64,000 nt of DNA from Flavobacteriaceae bacterium (lineage in GTDB: Bacteria > Bacteroidota > Bacteroidia > Flavobacteriales > Flavobacteriaceae): NCBI GenBank assembly GCA_002862805.1, contig PKEA01000028.1, forward strand, positions 25,385-89,384, written 5' to 3'. Positions 28,103 through 37,368 of the stretch are shown piece after piece (position 1 is the first letter of the stretch; each line of letters starts with the position of its first letter). Both the position numbers and the translations under genes were made by a program. The notes under the pieces were generated by a model, which had not been told where the DNA came from, made no database searches, and was given only the letters and a program-made list of their open reading frames with translations.

Positions 28103-28645
28103 TTATTTAGCAATATTCATGTGTATTAATGCAAATACAGAATAGTTAATCATATCTTGGTAATTGGCATCAATTCCTTCAGAAACTAATGTTTGTCCTT
28201 TATTGTCTTCAATTTGTTTTACACGAAGTAATTTTTGTAAAATTAAATCGGTTAAACTGCTTACACGCATTTCGCGCCAAGCTTCACCATAATCATGATT
28301 TTTATCTTCCATTAATTGCTTTGTTAGGGCAATTTTTTCATCGTATAATTGTACTGCTTCGTCATATTTTAAATCGGGTTGTTCTGCAATTCCTTTATCA
28401 ATTTGAACCAAAGCCATAATGCAATAGTTAATGATTCCTATAAATTCAGATGCTTCACCTTCATCAACTTTACGCACTTCATTTTCCTGAAGGCTTCTTA
28501 TGCGTTGTGCTTTAATAAAAATTTGGTCAGTTAACGATGGTAAACGTAATATTCTCCAGGCTGTTCCGTAGTCTTTTGTTTTTTTGGTAAACAAATCGCG
28601 ACAAATTGCTATCACTGCATCGTATTCTTGTGACGTATTCTTCAT
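28103..28645 (-). CDS. DUF1599 protein with two tandem domain copies
   Basis: A 180-residue soluble protein. Residues ~14-83 and ~107-176 are copies of one unit: KDYGTAWRILRLPSLTDQI matches HDYGEAWREMRVSSLTDLI, and each unit ends with a short hydrophobic helix (IINYCIMALVQI and MINYSVFALIHM). The family has been linked to nucleotide-modification domains (Nmad1), but no role is known in this setting. It opens the tpiA cluster and is divergent from folP. Confidence 0.82.
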   Translation of the reverse strand: MKNTSQEYDAVIAICRDLFTKKTKDYGTAWRILRLPSLTDQIFIKAQRIRSLQENEVRKVDEGEASEFIGIINYCIMALVQIDKGIAEQPDLKYDEAVQLYDEKIALTKQLMEDKNHDYGEAWREMRVSSLTDLILQKLLRVKQIEDNKGQTLVSEGIDANYQDMINYSVFALIHMNIAK

Positions 28646-28735
28646 TATTTCGGTATCTTTGTAGTAAGTTTCTTCAAAAGTAACATTATTTTTTTGGAAT
28701 GAATAATGAAGATTAACGAATTTTGATTTTAAAGT

Positions 28736-29557
28736 ATGACTATTAACTGTAAAGGAAGCCTTATTGATTTATCTACTCCTAAAATAATGGGGATTTTAAA
28801 TGTAACTCCCGATTCATTTTATGATGGTGGTTCTTATAAAAACGAAATTGAAATAGTAGCACAGGTTGAGAAAATGATTGCCGAAGGCGCTACTTTTATT
28901 GATGTTGGTGCTTATTCGAGTAAACCAGGAGCCGAATTTGTTTCGGAAGATGAAGAATTGAATAGAATTTTACCTGTGATAGATTTACTTTTAAATAAGT
29001 TTCCAGATGTTTTATTGTCTATTGATACATTTAGAAGTGAAGTTGCAAAGCAAGCTATATATAAAGGTGCAGCTATAATTAATGATATCTCAGCAGGAAT
29101 GTTAGATGATAATATGTTGCAAACTATTGCCGAATTGCAAGTGCCTTATATCATGATGCATATGAAAGGAACTCCTAAAACGATGCAATCATTAGCAATT
29201 TATGATGATGTTGTTAAAGAAGTTATTTTTTATTTTTCGGAAAGAATTAATGCAACTAGAAAATTAGGAATTAATGATGTTATTGTTGATCCTGGATTTG
29301 GTTTTGCAAAATCATTAGAGAATAACTATGAAATTATGCAGAATTTAGAACTTTTCTCAATTTTAGAATTACCCGTTTTAGTTGGAATATCTAGAAAATC
29401 TATGATTTATAAATTATTAGAAAATTCAGCACAAGAAGCCCTAAATGGAACCACTGTTTTAAATACAATTGCATTACAAAAAGGAGCTCAAATTTTAAGA
29501 GTTCACGATGTTAAAGAAGCACAAGAGTGTGTCAAAATATATAACCAATTTAAATGA
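28736..29557 (+). CDS. folP: Dihydropteroate synthase
   Basis: A 273-residue folate enzyme joining p-aminobenzoate to dihydropterin pyrophosphate, and the target of sulfonamides. Marks are MGILNVTPDSFYDGG, DVGAYSSKPGAEFVS, DVIVDPGFGFAKS and a final RVHDV. It overlaps the next gene by four bases (ATGA). A possible promoter, TTG (28628-28630), 23 bp, TATCTTTG (28654-28661), lies upstream within the start of the divergent gene. Confidence 0.96.
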   Translation: MTINCKGSLIDLSTPKIMGILNVTPDSFYDGGSYKNEIEIVAQVEKMIAEGATFIDVGAYSSKPGAEFVSEDEELNRILPVIDLLLNKFPDVLLSIDTFRSEVAKQAIYKGAAIINDISAGMLDDNMLQTIAELQVPYIMMHMKGTPKTMQSLAIYDDVVKEVIFYFSERINATRKLGINDVIVDPGFGFAKSLENNYEIMQNLELFSILELPVLVGISRKSMIYKLLENSAQEALNGTTVLNTIALQKGAQILRVHDVKEAQECVKIYNQFK

Positions 29558-30264
29558 AAAAAATAAGTATATCCTTAATCGTTTTTTTACTAATTGTATC
29601 TTGTAAAAAAGAAGACGTTCAATTGCCAAAAGCAGATATTTCTGTAATGAAAGATATTACAGATCACTCGCCAATTTATATGTTTTATGAAAACGATAGT
29701 GTTGTAGATGTAAATAAAAACAATTCTATAAGTACTACAAATTGGGTTTTTAATATTGACAAAAGACTTCCATTAGGAATTGTTATTCCTGAAATAATGA
29801 AGCTTCAGTATAAAAAAGCAAATTCATCTCATAAAAAAGAAGGAGCAATTAATGTGTTTTCTTACGCAGATAGTATTGGGAAAAATTTAGCTTTTTTACC
29901 TTTTACAGACGTTCAATATAAAATAGATAAAGACTTTTCTAAGTTTTTTATTAAGAAAAATGCTGAAGCTTATATGCCGTATCATAATTTTACTGTCAAT
30001 TTTAATAATGAAAATAAAATTACAGTTGATGGTAATGATATTGAGCGTGAAGAATTAGTAGACTTTATTAAAGATTTTGCTGATTTTACAAACGATGGAA
30101 AAACTACAATATTGCATTTAAACTTTGATAAGCGTTTGACTTTTGGCGAATATATTCAAAATAAAATATTAATATGGAAATTAAATTCGGATAAAATTCA
30201 AATTTCTTCTTTTGAATTTATTTATGATGTAAACGAATTACCTGATTGTAATTGTAAATTATAA
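29554..30264 (+). CDS. Lipoprotein of unknown function
   Basis: A 236-residue protein with a lipoprotein signal (hydrophobic 4-16, VSC at C17). The mature part is mixed alpha/beta with no motif I recognise; it ends in DCNC. Start overlaps folP by four bases, so both are translated from one message. Terminated by a strong palindrome at 30269-30300. Confidence 0.75.
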   Translation: MKKISISLIVFLLIVSCKKEDVQLPKADISVMKDITDHSPIYMFYENDSVVDVNKNNSISTTNWVFNIDKRLPLGIVIPEIMKLQYKKANSSHKKEGAINVFSYADSIGKNLAFLPFTDVQYKIDKDFSKFFIKKNAEAYMPYHNFTVNFNNENKITVDGNDIEREELVDFIKDFADFTNDGKTTILHLNFDKRLTFGEYIQNKILIWKLNSDKIQISSFEFIYDVNELPDCNCKL

Positions 30265-30268
30265 GAAT

Positions 30269-30300
30269 AAAAAAAGCCTTGCAATTGCAAGGCTTTTTTT
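30269..30300. terminator. Bidirectional terminator (perfect 32-base palindrome)
   Basis: The arm AAAAAAAGCCTTGCAA is followed at once by its reverse complement. It serves the folP operon and the minus-strand gene at 30307. Confidence 0.88.
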
Positions 30301-30306
30301 ATGTTT

Positions 30307-30789
30307 CTATTTGAATTCTGACATTTCGTCTTTCTTTTCTTTTTTCTCAAGTTTCTTTTCAAATAATTTATTGATTTGATCTAAATTAAATGCTTTAGTA
30401 ACTCCTGTAGTTTCATTCTTTTTGTTTTTAGCCATAAACTGAACATAAGTTTGTCCTAAGTTTTTTGAATAATGTAACCAAACGAAATCTTCTGGTAATT
30501 CTAATTTAATATCTACTAAAGGATCTGAGTTAAAACCATCAATGATAATTTTATTTAGAGCTTCATAATCATTATTTAAATCTTTAAAGTAAAAAGACTT
30601 AGAATTGATTGATTCTTCATTTTCAATATTTTTATAAAAGAAAGTATATTTATTTCCTTCTGTTAAAATAAATATGTCATTTTGCCCAATTGAACCTAAT
30701 CTAATAATAGGAGTAGTTTCAATTACTTTAATTTGCGCATTAGAAAAAAAAGTTAAGAAAAGTGCACAAGCAAGAATAATTTTTTTCAT
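30307..30789 (-). CDS. Exported protein of unknown function
   Basis: A 160-residue product if started at the ATG at 30789, which gives a clean signal peptide (MKKIILACALFLTFFSNAQ). A longer reading frame to 30858 adds 23 residues ahead of the signal and is unlikely. The C-terminus is lysine/glutamate rich (about residues 140-158) and probably helical. No family recognised. Confidence 0.7.
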   Translation of the reverse strand: MKKIILACALFLTFFSNAQIKVIETTPIIRLGSIGQNDIFILTEGNKYTFFYKNIENEESINSKSFYFKDLNNDYEALNKIIIDGFNSDPLVDIKLELPEDFVWLHYSKNLGQTYVQFMAKNKKNETTGVTKAFNLDQINKLFEKKLEKKEKKDEMSEFK

Positions 30790-30894
30790 GTGGTAGTTAT
30801 TAATTAATCGGTTAAGTTTATTTTTTGCTAAATATATATCAAAATATATATATATCAAAAAATTATCAATTTATAAAATGATTTTTTTTAAAAA

Positions 30895-31368
30895 CTATTG
30901 ATGATGATAAGGTTCGTTTCTTAAAATGGTGAATCCACGATAAATTTGTTCAATTACAAACAAGCGAACCATTTGGTGAGAAAAAGTCATTTCTGATAAA
31001 GAAACTTTACCAACAGCTTGTTTATAAACGGTTTCACTAAAACCATAAGGGCCACCAATTACAAAAACTAACGTTTTTATTCCAGCATTCATTTTCTTTT
31101 GTAGAAAATTAGAAAAACCGACACTCGAAAATGTTTTGCCGTTTTCGTCTAACAAAATTAAATGTTCTGTTGGCGTAATTTTAGATAAGATTAATTCGCC
31201 TTCTTTTTCTTTTTGTTGGGCTTCGCTTAAATTCTTTACGTTTTTAATATCAGGAATAATTTCTAAATCAAACTTTACATAAAAAGACAAACGCTTGGTG
31301 TACTCATCAATCAGCGATTGTAAGTTTTTATTGTCTGTTTTCCCTATGGTTATGAGTTTGATGTTCAT
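30895..31368 (-). CDS. rlmH: 23S rRNA pseudouridine1915 N3-methyltransferase RlmH
   Basis: A 157-residue SPOUT-class methyltransferase that modifies pseudouridine 1915 of 23S rRNA on the assembled ribosome. The knotted AdoMet site is visible as FVIGGPYGFSETVY and the C-terminal LFVIEQIYRGFTILRNEPYHH is the family signature. Full length. Confidence 0.97.
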   Translation of the reverse strand: MNIKLITIGKTDNKNLQSLIDEYTKRLSFYVKFDLEIIPDIKNVKNLSEAQQKEKEGELILSKITPTEHLILLDENGKTFSSVGFSNFLQKKMNAGIKTLVFVIGGPYGFSETVYKQAVGKVSLSEMTFSHQMVRLFVIEQIYRGFTILRNEPYHHQ

Positions 31369-31369
31369 T

Positions 31370-31415
31370 GATTATTGTTTATTCGTTGATTTGGTTATTT
31401 GTGGATTTGGGAATT
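31370..31415. repeat. Repeat flanking the orphan gene, inverted copy
   Basis: The reverse complement of this stretch contains AACCAAATCAACGAATAAAC, close to the 24-bp units at 32182-32247. It lies just downstream of the 234-residue protein gene. Confidence 0.5.
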
Positions 31416-32118
31416 ACTTATAAAAAAATAATATGAAATTTTCAATATCTTTTTTTGACCAACTAAAACTATAAGCTTTATTGTATTTAGTTTCTAAATC
31501 CATTAAATTTAAATAAAGTTCATTTTCAGTAAATTGATTTGACTGAAAAATATGTTTAAATTCACTTTTTAAAAGAATCTTGTTTATTTCTTTTTCTTTA
31601 TTATACATTTCAAATAGATAAAGAAGAATAAAGTTTGAATAAATTGAATTTTCAATTTTCAAATCTTCAATATATAAAAGGTTTTTTTTTGATTCTAACC
31701 AATCTAATTCACTTAAACATCTATAAGATAAAATTAGGTTCTTATCTTTAAAATTATTTTCATAAGCATTTTCTAGAATAAAGGAATTTTTATTATCCGA
31801 AAATTTTCCAATAGTATATATAGTATAACTTATTTTTTCTAAATCAGTACAATGTAAATTATTTTCTAAGACTTTAAAGAAGTGTTGTTTTTTTAATTCT
31901 TCGTAATATTCTTTTTTTGTGTTTTTTGATAAATCTGAACCTAAATAAAAATCTCTAGCAAATGTTAGTATTTCAACGTAATCATGTTTGGAATTTACTA
32001 TCCAATCAATTATTTCTGATACTAATTCTGAAATTGTAATTTCTTCAAATAAAAAATTCAAATTACAATCAAATGAATATTCATTTTTTAAATAATCAAG
32101 TAGAAATTCTTTCTTCAT
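31414..32118 (-). CDS. Orphan helical protein of unknown function
   Basis: A 234-residue soluble protein, predicted by eye as nearly all helical with Leu/Ile-Tyr-rich repeats of about 30-40 residues, possibly HEAT-like. It has no signal peptide or membrane helix and no motif I recognise. It stands between rlmH and uvrA, bracketed by matching AACAAATAAAC repeats in inverted orientation, and looks like an accessory insertion. Such orphan helical proteins are sometimes immunity proteins, but nothing here shows that. Confidence 0.6.
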   Translation of the reverse strand: MKKEFLLDYLKNEYSFDCNLNFLFEEITISELVSEIIDWIVNSKHDYVEILTFARDFYLGSDLSKNTKKEYYEELKKQHFFKVLENNLHCTDLEKISYTIYTIGKFSDNKNSFILENAYENNFKDKNLILSYRCLSELDWLESKKNLLYIEDLKIENSIYSNFILLYLFEMYNKEKEINKILLKSEFKHIFQSNQFTENELYLNLMDLETKYNKAYSFSWSKKDIENFILFFYK

Positions 32119-32181
32119 TTTTCAAATTATTTACTTTTAGATTTCTCATAACATCGAAATGACAAGTTTGTGTTTAGCTTT

Positions 32182-32247
32182 AACAAATAAACGATTAACC
32201 AAATCAACAAATAAACAATTAACCAAATCAACAAATCCACAATTAAA
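32182..32247. repeat. 24-bp tandem repeat, about 2.8 units
   Basis: Units at 32182-32205 and 32206-32229 differ by one base; a partial third follows to about 32247. They lie between the orphan gene and the end of uvrA. Confidence 0.75.
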
Positions 32248-35032
32248 GCTTCTCCGCTAAATACTTTCCAGTAACCGAATTCTTATCTTTTGCTACTTCT
32301 TCTGGAGTTCCAAAAGCCATTAGTTTTCCACCAAATTCACCACCTTCAGGACCAATATCAATTATATAATCGGCGCATTTTATCAAATCTAAATTATGCT
32401 CAATTACTATAATAGAATGTCCTTTGTCAATTAAAGCATCAAATGATTTTAGAAGTTTTTTAATATCGTGAAAATGCAAACCAGTTGTTGGTTCGTCAAA
32501 AACAAATAGCGCTTTGTCTTTAATTGTTCCCTTTACTAAAAACGAAGCCAATTTAATACGTTGTGCTTCTCCACCAGAAAGTGTAGAAGAAGATTGTCCA
32601 AGTTGTACATAGCCTAAACCAACATCTTGTAAACATTGTAACTTCTGAGTAATTTTTGTTTGCTTGTGTTCGGTAAAAAAAGCTAAAGCATCATCAATAG
32701 TAAGTTTTAAAACATCATCAATGTTTTTACCTTCAAAAGTAGCTTCTAACACTTCTTTTTTAAATCGTTTTCCATTACACGTTTCACATTCTAAATGCAC
32801 ATCGGCCATGAATTGCATTTCAATAGTTACTTCACCATCACCTTTACAGGTTTCACATCTTCCGCCATCGACATTAAATGAGAAATGCTTTGGTAAATAA
32901 CCTCTTAATTTTGAAACATTTTGTTTAGAAAACAATTCTCTAATATCGTCATATGCTTTTATATACGTAACCGGATTGGAACGTGAACTTCTACCAATTG
33001 GGTTTTGGTCAACGTATTCAATATGTTTTATGTTTGAGAAATTCCCTGCAAGTTCTGTAAACTGCCCCGGTTTTTCACCAACGCCTTCTAATTTCTTTTG
33101 AATGGCAGGAAACAATATTTTTTTAACCAATGTACTTTTTCCACTACCAGAAACTCCAGTTATCACAGTTAAACAGTCTAATGGAAATGTAAAATCTTGA
33201 TTTTGTAAATTATTTTCTCTTGCTCCAATAATATCAACGTGATTTTTAAATTTTCTACGCTTTTTTGGAACGGCAATTTCTTCTTGTCCGTTTAAGTATT
33301 TGGCAGTTAAAGAATCGGCTTTTAAAATTTCATCATACGTTCCTTGTGCAACTAAGTACCCGCCATTTGTTCCTGCTTCCGGACCAATATCAATTATCAT
33401 ATCGGCGGCCTTCATGATGTCTTCATCGTGCTCAACAACAATAACAGTATTTCCTAAATCGCGAAGTTCTTTTAATACTTCAATTAATCGTTCGGTGTCT
33501 TTTGGGTGTAATCCAATGCTTGGTTCATCTAAAATATACATTGAACCCACTAAACTACTTCCAAGTGAAGTGGCAAGATTAATTCGTTGAGATTCTCCAC
33601 CAGATAAAGTAGCAGAATTTCTATTTAAAGTTAAATAACTTAATCCAACATTATACAGAAAACCTAATCGGTTATTGATTTCAATCAAAAGTCGTTTTGC
33701 AACTTTTGCATCGTAATCGTTTAATTCTAAGGCTTTAAAAAACTCAATTAATTTAACAATTGGTAAATCAACTAGTTCTGAAATGGTTTTATTTGCAATT
33801 TTAATATAATTGGCTTCTGGTCTTAATCTTTTTCCTTTACACGCCGTACATTTTGTTTTACCTCTATAACGAGATAACATTACACGATTTTGAATTTTAT
33901 AATTCTTTTCTTCAAGTTCAGCGAAGAATGCATCTAGACCTGTAAAATACTTATTTCCAGTCCAAATTAATTGTTTTTGTTCGTCAGTCAGTTCAAAAAT
34001 AGGTTTGTGAATAGGAAAATCGAACTTATATGCGTTGTTTACCAATTCATCTCTAAACCAACTCATGCTTTCACCGCGCCAAGGATAAATTCCGTTTTCG
34101 TATACAGAAAGTGCTGTATTTGGAAAAACCAATTCTTCATCGATACCAATAACGCTTCCGTAACCTTCACATTTTGGACAAGCTCCATATGGATTGTTAA
34201 AGCTGAATAAATGAATATTAGGTTCTAAAAAAGTAATTCCGTCAAGATCAAAATTTGAACTGAAAGAAAACTTATTTTCAGTATTTAATTCTTGTAAATA
34301 ACATTCACCTTTTCCTTCATAGAAAGCAACTTGTACAGAATCGGCTAATCTGTTGAAAAACTCTTCTTCTTTTTTAACTACAATTCTATCAATAATTAAT
34401 AAAACGTCTTTTACATTTAATTTATCAGCTTCAATTTCGTCTAAACGAACCATTTCGTTTTTAACTAAAACACGAGCAAAACCTTGTTGTAATAATACTT
34501 TTAATTTATCTTCTAAGGGCCTTCCTTCCTCTAAATGAATTGGTGAAAGTAATAACCATTTGCTGTTTTCTTCTAAAGTTTCAATTTTAGAAATTACGTC
34601 TGAAATGGTATCTTTTTTTACTTCTTGACCTGAAATAGGAGAGTAGGTTTTACCAATACGAGCAAATAAAAGTTTTAAATAATCGTATATTTCGGTTGAA
34701 GTTCCTACTGTTGAACGCGCATTTGTAGTATTAACCTTTTGTTCAATAGCAATTGCAGGAGCAATTCCTTTAATGTATTCTACTTTAGGCTTGTCTAAAC
34801 GGCCTAAAAATTGACGTGCATAAGAAGATAAACTTTCTACATAACGTCTTTGACCTTCTGCATATAAAGTATCAAATGCTAAACTCGATTTTCCTGAACC
34901 AGAAAGACCAGTTACCACAACTAGTTTGTTTCTAGGTATAGCAACATCTATATTTTTTAAATTATGGAGTTGAGCACCTTTTATTAAGATGTTTTTTTTT
35001 GGTTCTAGCTTCGAAAAGTCGGTTTTTATCAT
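32243..35032 (-). CDS. uvrA: Excinuclease ABC subunit A
   Basis: The 929-residue damage-recognition ATPase of nucleotide excision repair. Two ABC modules are visible: Walker A GLSGSGKS (42-49) and a later GVSGSGKST, signatures [12 protein letters not shown] and [12 protein letters not shown], and two zinc modules (CPKCEGYGS...CTACKGKRL and [10 protein letters not shown]...CETCNGKRF). Length matches the standard UvrA. It has its own promoter; uvrB and uvrC are not in the window. Confidence 0.98.
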   Translation of the reverse strand: MIKTDFSKLEPKKNILIKGAQLHNLKNIDVAIPRNKLVVVTGLSGSGKSSLAFDTLYAEGQRRYVESLSSYARQFLGRLDKPKVEYIKGIAPAIAIEQKVNTTNARSTVGTSTEIYDYLKLLFARIGKTYSPISGQEVKKDTISDVISKIETLEENSKWLLLSPIHLEEGRPLEDKLKVLLQQGFARVLVKNEMVRLDEIEADKLNVKDVLLIIDRIVVKKEEEFFNRLADSVQVAFYEGKGECYLQELNTENKFSFSSNFDLDGITFLEPNIHLFSFNNPYGACPKCEGYGSVIGIDEELVFPNTALSVYENGIYPWRGESMSWFRDELVNNAYKFDFPIHKPIFELTDEQKQLIWTGNKYFTGLDAFFAELEEKNYKIQNRVMLSRYRGKTKCTACKGKRLRPEANYIKIANKTISELVDLPIVKLIEFFKALELNDYDAKVAKRLLIEINNRLGFLYNVGLSYLTLNRNSATLSGGESQRINLATSLGSSLVGSMYILDEPSIGLHPKDTERLIEVLKELRDLGNTVIVVEHDEDIMKAADMIIDIGPEAGTNGGYLVAQGTYDEILKADSLTAKYLNGQEEIAVPKKRRKFKNHVDIIGARENNLQNQDFTFPLDCLTVITGVSGSGKSTLVKKILFPAIQKKLEGVGEKPGQFTELAGNFSNIKHIEYVDQNPIGRSSRSNPVTYIKAYDDIRELFSKQNVSKLRGYLPKHFSFNVDGGRCETCKGDGEVTIEMQFMADVHLECETCNGKRFKKEVLEATFEGKNIDDVLKLTIDDALAFFTEHKQTKITQKLQCLQDVGLGYVQLGQSSSTLSGGEAQRIKLASFLVKGTIKDKALFVFDEPTTGLHFHDIKKLLKSFDALIDKGHSIIVIEHNLDLIKCADYIIDIGPEGGEFGGKLMAFGTPEEVAKDKNSVTGKYLAEKL

Positions 35033-35051
35033 GGCAAAAAGTAAAGATTTG

Positions 35052-35082
35052 CAAATTTACATAAATTAAAATCATAAGCCAA
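35052..35082 (-). promoter_or_regulatory. Promoter of uvrA
   Basis: On the minus strand TTG (35080-35082), 20 bp, TAAATTTG (35052-35059), which lies 19 bp before the start codon. I see no LexA-like palindrome over it. Confidence 0.6.
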
Positions 35083-35237
35083 TATAATACAGTCTTAGAA
35101 AGAAATCAATTGGGTTTAAAATTTTAAGTAGTAATCAACAAAAAATCAATATTTTTATCATTAACTTGCTAATAATTAGTTGTTTTTTCTCTTTTTTTGG
35201 TAAATTTTAACTTTTTAAATAAAAATGTTAACGAATA

Positions 35238-35270
35238 TTTGGTTTTTATATTTTATTTGCTTTAAATTTG
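35238..35270 (+). promoter_or_regulatory. Promoter of the ECF sigma gene
   Basis: TTTG (35238-35241), 21 bp, TAAATTTG (35263-35270). The predicted leader before the start at 35357 is about 80 bases, longer than for most genes here. Confidence 0.65.
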
Positions 35271-35356
35271 ACCTTATTAACAATCTAAAAAGATAGCCTA
35301 TACTTAAAAATTACTTTTATAAAATTTACAATTCCAATAAATTAAAAGGTAATCTT

Positions 35357-35941
35357 ATGGCTAATCACAAACTTTCTGACAGTATTTTGGTTAAAAACTA
35401 TATTGAAGGTGATGAACAATCATTATCAATTTTAATAGAAAGACATCAATCTAAAATTTATGGATTCATTTATTCTAAAATTAATGATAAAGATTTATGT
35501 GAAGATATCTTTCAAGATACTTTTATTAAGGTAATTAAAACACTTAAAGCAAAATCATACAATGAAGAAGGTAAGTTTTTACCTTGGGTTATGCGTATTG
35601 CACATAATTTAGTAATTGATCATTTTAGAAAATCTAAAAGAATGCGTTTTCAGAGAGATACTGATGAATATTCTATTTTCTCACTTTTATCAGATACTAG
35701 TTTAAATGTTGAGAATCAAATTATTTTAGAACAAGTTGAATTAGATTTAACTAAACTTATTGAAGAACTTCCAGAAGACCAGAAAGAAGTTTTAAAAATG
35801 CGTATTTACCAAGATTTAAGTTTTAAAGAAATAGCAGAAACTACTGGTGTTAGTATTAATACTGCCTTAGGTAGAATGCGTTATGCAATTATGAACTTAA
35901 GAAAAGTGATAGAAAAAAATCAAATTATTTTAACGAATTAA
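35357..35941 (+). CDS. RNA polymerase ECF-type sigma factor
   Basis: A 194-residue sigma-70 family protein. Region 2 is visible as DLCEDIFQDTFIKVIKTL and LPWVMRIAHNLVIDHFRKSKR (about 48-95), region 4 as LPEDQKEVLKMRIYQDLSFKEIAETTGVSINTALGRMRYAIMNLRK (about 138-185). There is no anti-sigma gene nearby, so its control is not the usual anti-sigma type. It is followed by a 47-residue protein gene and a terminator. I believe this sigma is widely conserved in Flavobacteria; its regulon is not known to me. Confidence 0.9.
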   Translation: MANHKLSDSILVKNYIEGDEQSLSILIERHQSKIYGFIYSKINDKDLCEDIFQDTFIKVIKTLKAKSYNEEGKFLPWVMRIAHNLVIDHFRKSKRMRFQRDTDEYSIFSLLSDTSLNVENQIILEQVELDLTKLIEELPEDQKEVLKMRIYQDLSFKEIAETTGVSINTALGRMRYAIMNLRKVIEKNQIILTN

Positions 35942-35991
35942 ACAATAATATAATATTGGTTTGCGTTATAGATGAAAACACAATAAATTCT

Positions 35992-36135
35992 ATGGCAAAA
36001 CTTTACTCTAAAAAGAAATTAGCAACCAATAAAATGTTACCTAAAAAAGAAACGATTTCGTTTATTCTTAACTATTCTAAAGCGTTGAGAATTGAAAAAG
36101 TAGGTAAGATAACTTTTGAAATTATTGCTAATTAA
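35992..36135 (+). CDS. 47-residue basic protein after the sigma gene
   Basis: Starts MAKLYSKKKLATNKMLPKKE and ends VGKITFEIIAN. It is lysine-rich at the N-terminus, without signal or membrane helix. It begins 50 bp after the sigma factor and ends just before a strong terminator, so it is probably in the same transcript. I recall similar short proteins downstream of this sigma in other Flavobacteria. Function unknown; a link to sigma activity is speculation. Confidence 0.7.
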   Translation: MAKLYSKKKLATNKMLPKKETISFILNYSKALRIEKVGKITFEIIAN

Positions 36136-36172
36136 AAAAAAGCCTCGTAATCTTATTACGAGGCTTTTTTGT
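36136..36172. terminator. Bidirectional terminator
   Basis: The arms (36136-36151 and 36155-36170, core GCCTCGTAAT / ATTACGAGGC) pair around a 3-base loop. The stop codon of nth (36156-36158) lies inside the second arm. Confidence 0.85.
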
Positions 36173-36812
36173 TATATTCGTTTAATATCGATTTTCTACC
36201 AATAGTTTTAGTGATAATATCTTTCTCTAAATCCCAACCACGTGCTGGGGAATATTCTCTACCGTACCAAATAATTTGTAAGTGTAAATCGTTCCAAAGT
36301 TTTTCAGGGAAAATGCGTTTTGCATCTTTTTCAGTTTGCTGAACATTTTTACCATTGGTTAAATTCCATCGGTACATTAATCTGTGAATGTGCGTGTCAA
36401 CTGGAAATGCAGGAACTCCAAACGCTTGACTCATAACAACACTTGCTGTTTTATGTCCAACGGCTGGTAATTCTTCTAAAGCTTCAAAGCTTTGAGGAAC
36501 TTCTCCATTATGTTTGTCAATTAATATATGTGATAATCCGTGAATTCCTTTTGATTTCATAGGAGAAAGTCCGCAAGGTTTTATAATTTCCTTAATTTCT
36601 TCCACACTCATTTTTATCATATCATACGGATTATCAGCCTTTGCAAACAAAAGTGGTGTAATTTGATTAACTCTTACATCTGTACACTGAGCAGAAAGTA
36701 AAACGGCAATCAATAAGGTGTATGGATCTTTATGATCTAAAGGAATTGGAATCTCTGGATATAATTCGTTTAACGTATTTATAACAAATGTTACTTTTTC
36801 GTTCTTTGTCAT
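36156..36812 (-). CDS. nth: Endonuclease III, lacking the iron-sulfur cluster motif
   Basis: A 218-residue base-excision DNA glycosylase/AP lyase for oxidised pyrimidines. The helix-hairpin-helix LEELPAVGHKTA with catalytic K121 and the VDTHIHRL motif with D139 are intact. The usual C-terminal C-x6-C-x2-C-x5-C ligand set is missing: the only cysteines are C43 and C80, and the region reads YGREYSPARGWDLEKD. Start: the ATG at 36812 fits; an upstream start at 36848 would lie in the -7 promoter box. Confidence 0.92.
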   Translation of the reverse strand: MTKNEKVTFVINTLNELYPEIPIPLDHKDPYTLLIAVLLSAQCTDVRVNQITPLLFAKADNPYDMIKMSVEEIKEIIKPCGLSPMKSKGIHGLSHILIDKHNGEVPQSFEALEELPAVGHKTASVVMSQAFGVPAFPVDTHIHRLMYRWNLTNGKNVQQTEKDAKRIFPEKLWNDLHLQIIWYGREYSPARGWDLEKDIITKTIGRKSILNEYNKKAS

Positions 36813-36845
36813 TTTTGTACTTTTATAGTTTATTACAACTTTTAA

Positions 36846-36875
36846 CAAAGTTACACTTAATACAAATTAAACAAA
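36846..36875 (-). promoter_or_regulatory. Promoter of nth
   Basis: On the minus strand TTTG (36872-36875), 18 bp, TAACTTTG (36846-36853). It decides the nth start at 36812. Confidence 0.6.
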
Positions 36876-36882
36876 ATATAAA

Positions 36883-37335
36883 ATGACAACTTTAAAAATA
36901 GGAGATAAGGCTCCAAATTTTTCAGCATTAGATCAAAACGGAAAACAACATTCTTTATCTGATTATAAAGGAAAAAAATTAGTAGTTTTCTTTTATCCAA
37001 AAGCAAGTACGCCTGGTTGTACGGCTGAAGCATGTGATTTAAGAGATAATTTTGAACGCTTTAAAGCAAATAATTATGAAATTCTTGGAGTTAGTGCTGA
37101 TAGTGCTAAACGCCAAGCAAATTTTATTGAGAAAAATAAATTACCTTTTCCGCTTTTAGCTGACGAAGAAAAATCGGTTATTGAGGCATTTGGTGTTTGG
37201 GGACCAAAAAAATTTATGGGTAAAGAGTATGATGGAATTCATAGAACTACTTTTGTAATTGATGAAAATGGTATTTTAACTGATGTTATTGAGAAAGTAA
37301 AAACAAAAGCCCACGCAGAACAAATACTAGATTAA
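36883..37335 (+). CDS. bcp: Peroxiredoxin, BCP type (thiol peroxidase)
   Basis: A 150-residue peroxidase reducing H2O2 and organic peroxides. C46 in STPGCTAEAC is the peroxidatic cysteine and C51, five residues on, the resolving one, the atypical 2-Cys BCP arrangement. TFVIDENG near the end is also typical. Divergent from nth, with both genes in oxidative-damage defence. Confidence 0.95.
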   Translation: MTTLKIGDKAPNFSALDQNGKQHSLSDYKGKKLVVFFYPKASTPGCTAEACDLRDNFERFKANNYEILGVSADSAKRQANFIEKNKLPFPLLADEEKSVIEAFGVWGPKKFMGKEYDGIHRTTFVIDENGILTDVIEKVKTKAHAEQILD

Positions 37336-37336
37336 T

Positions 37337-37368
37337 AAAAAATCCCGCAATTGCGGGATTTTTTTAGT
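37337..37368. terminator. Bidirectional terminator
   Basis: AAAAAATCCCGCAA runs directly into its reverse complement (37337-37364). It separates bcp from the convergent 490-residue gene. Confidence 0.88.

Larger units (their letters stand above)
35033..35356. other. Divergent intergenic region, uvrA / ECF sigma
   Basis: 324 bp without a gene. It contains the outward-facing promoters of uvrA and of the sigma factor. The middle (about 35090-35230) is AT-rich and shows nothing I can name. Confidence 0.7.
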
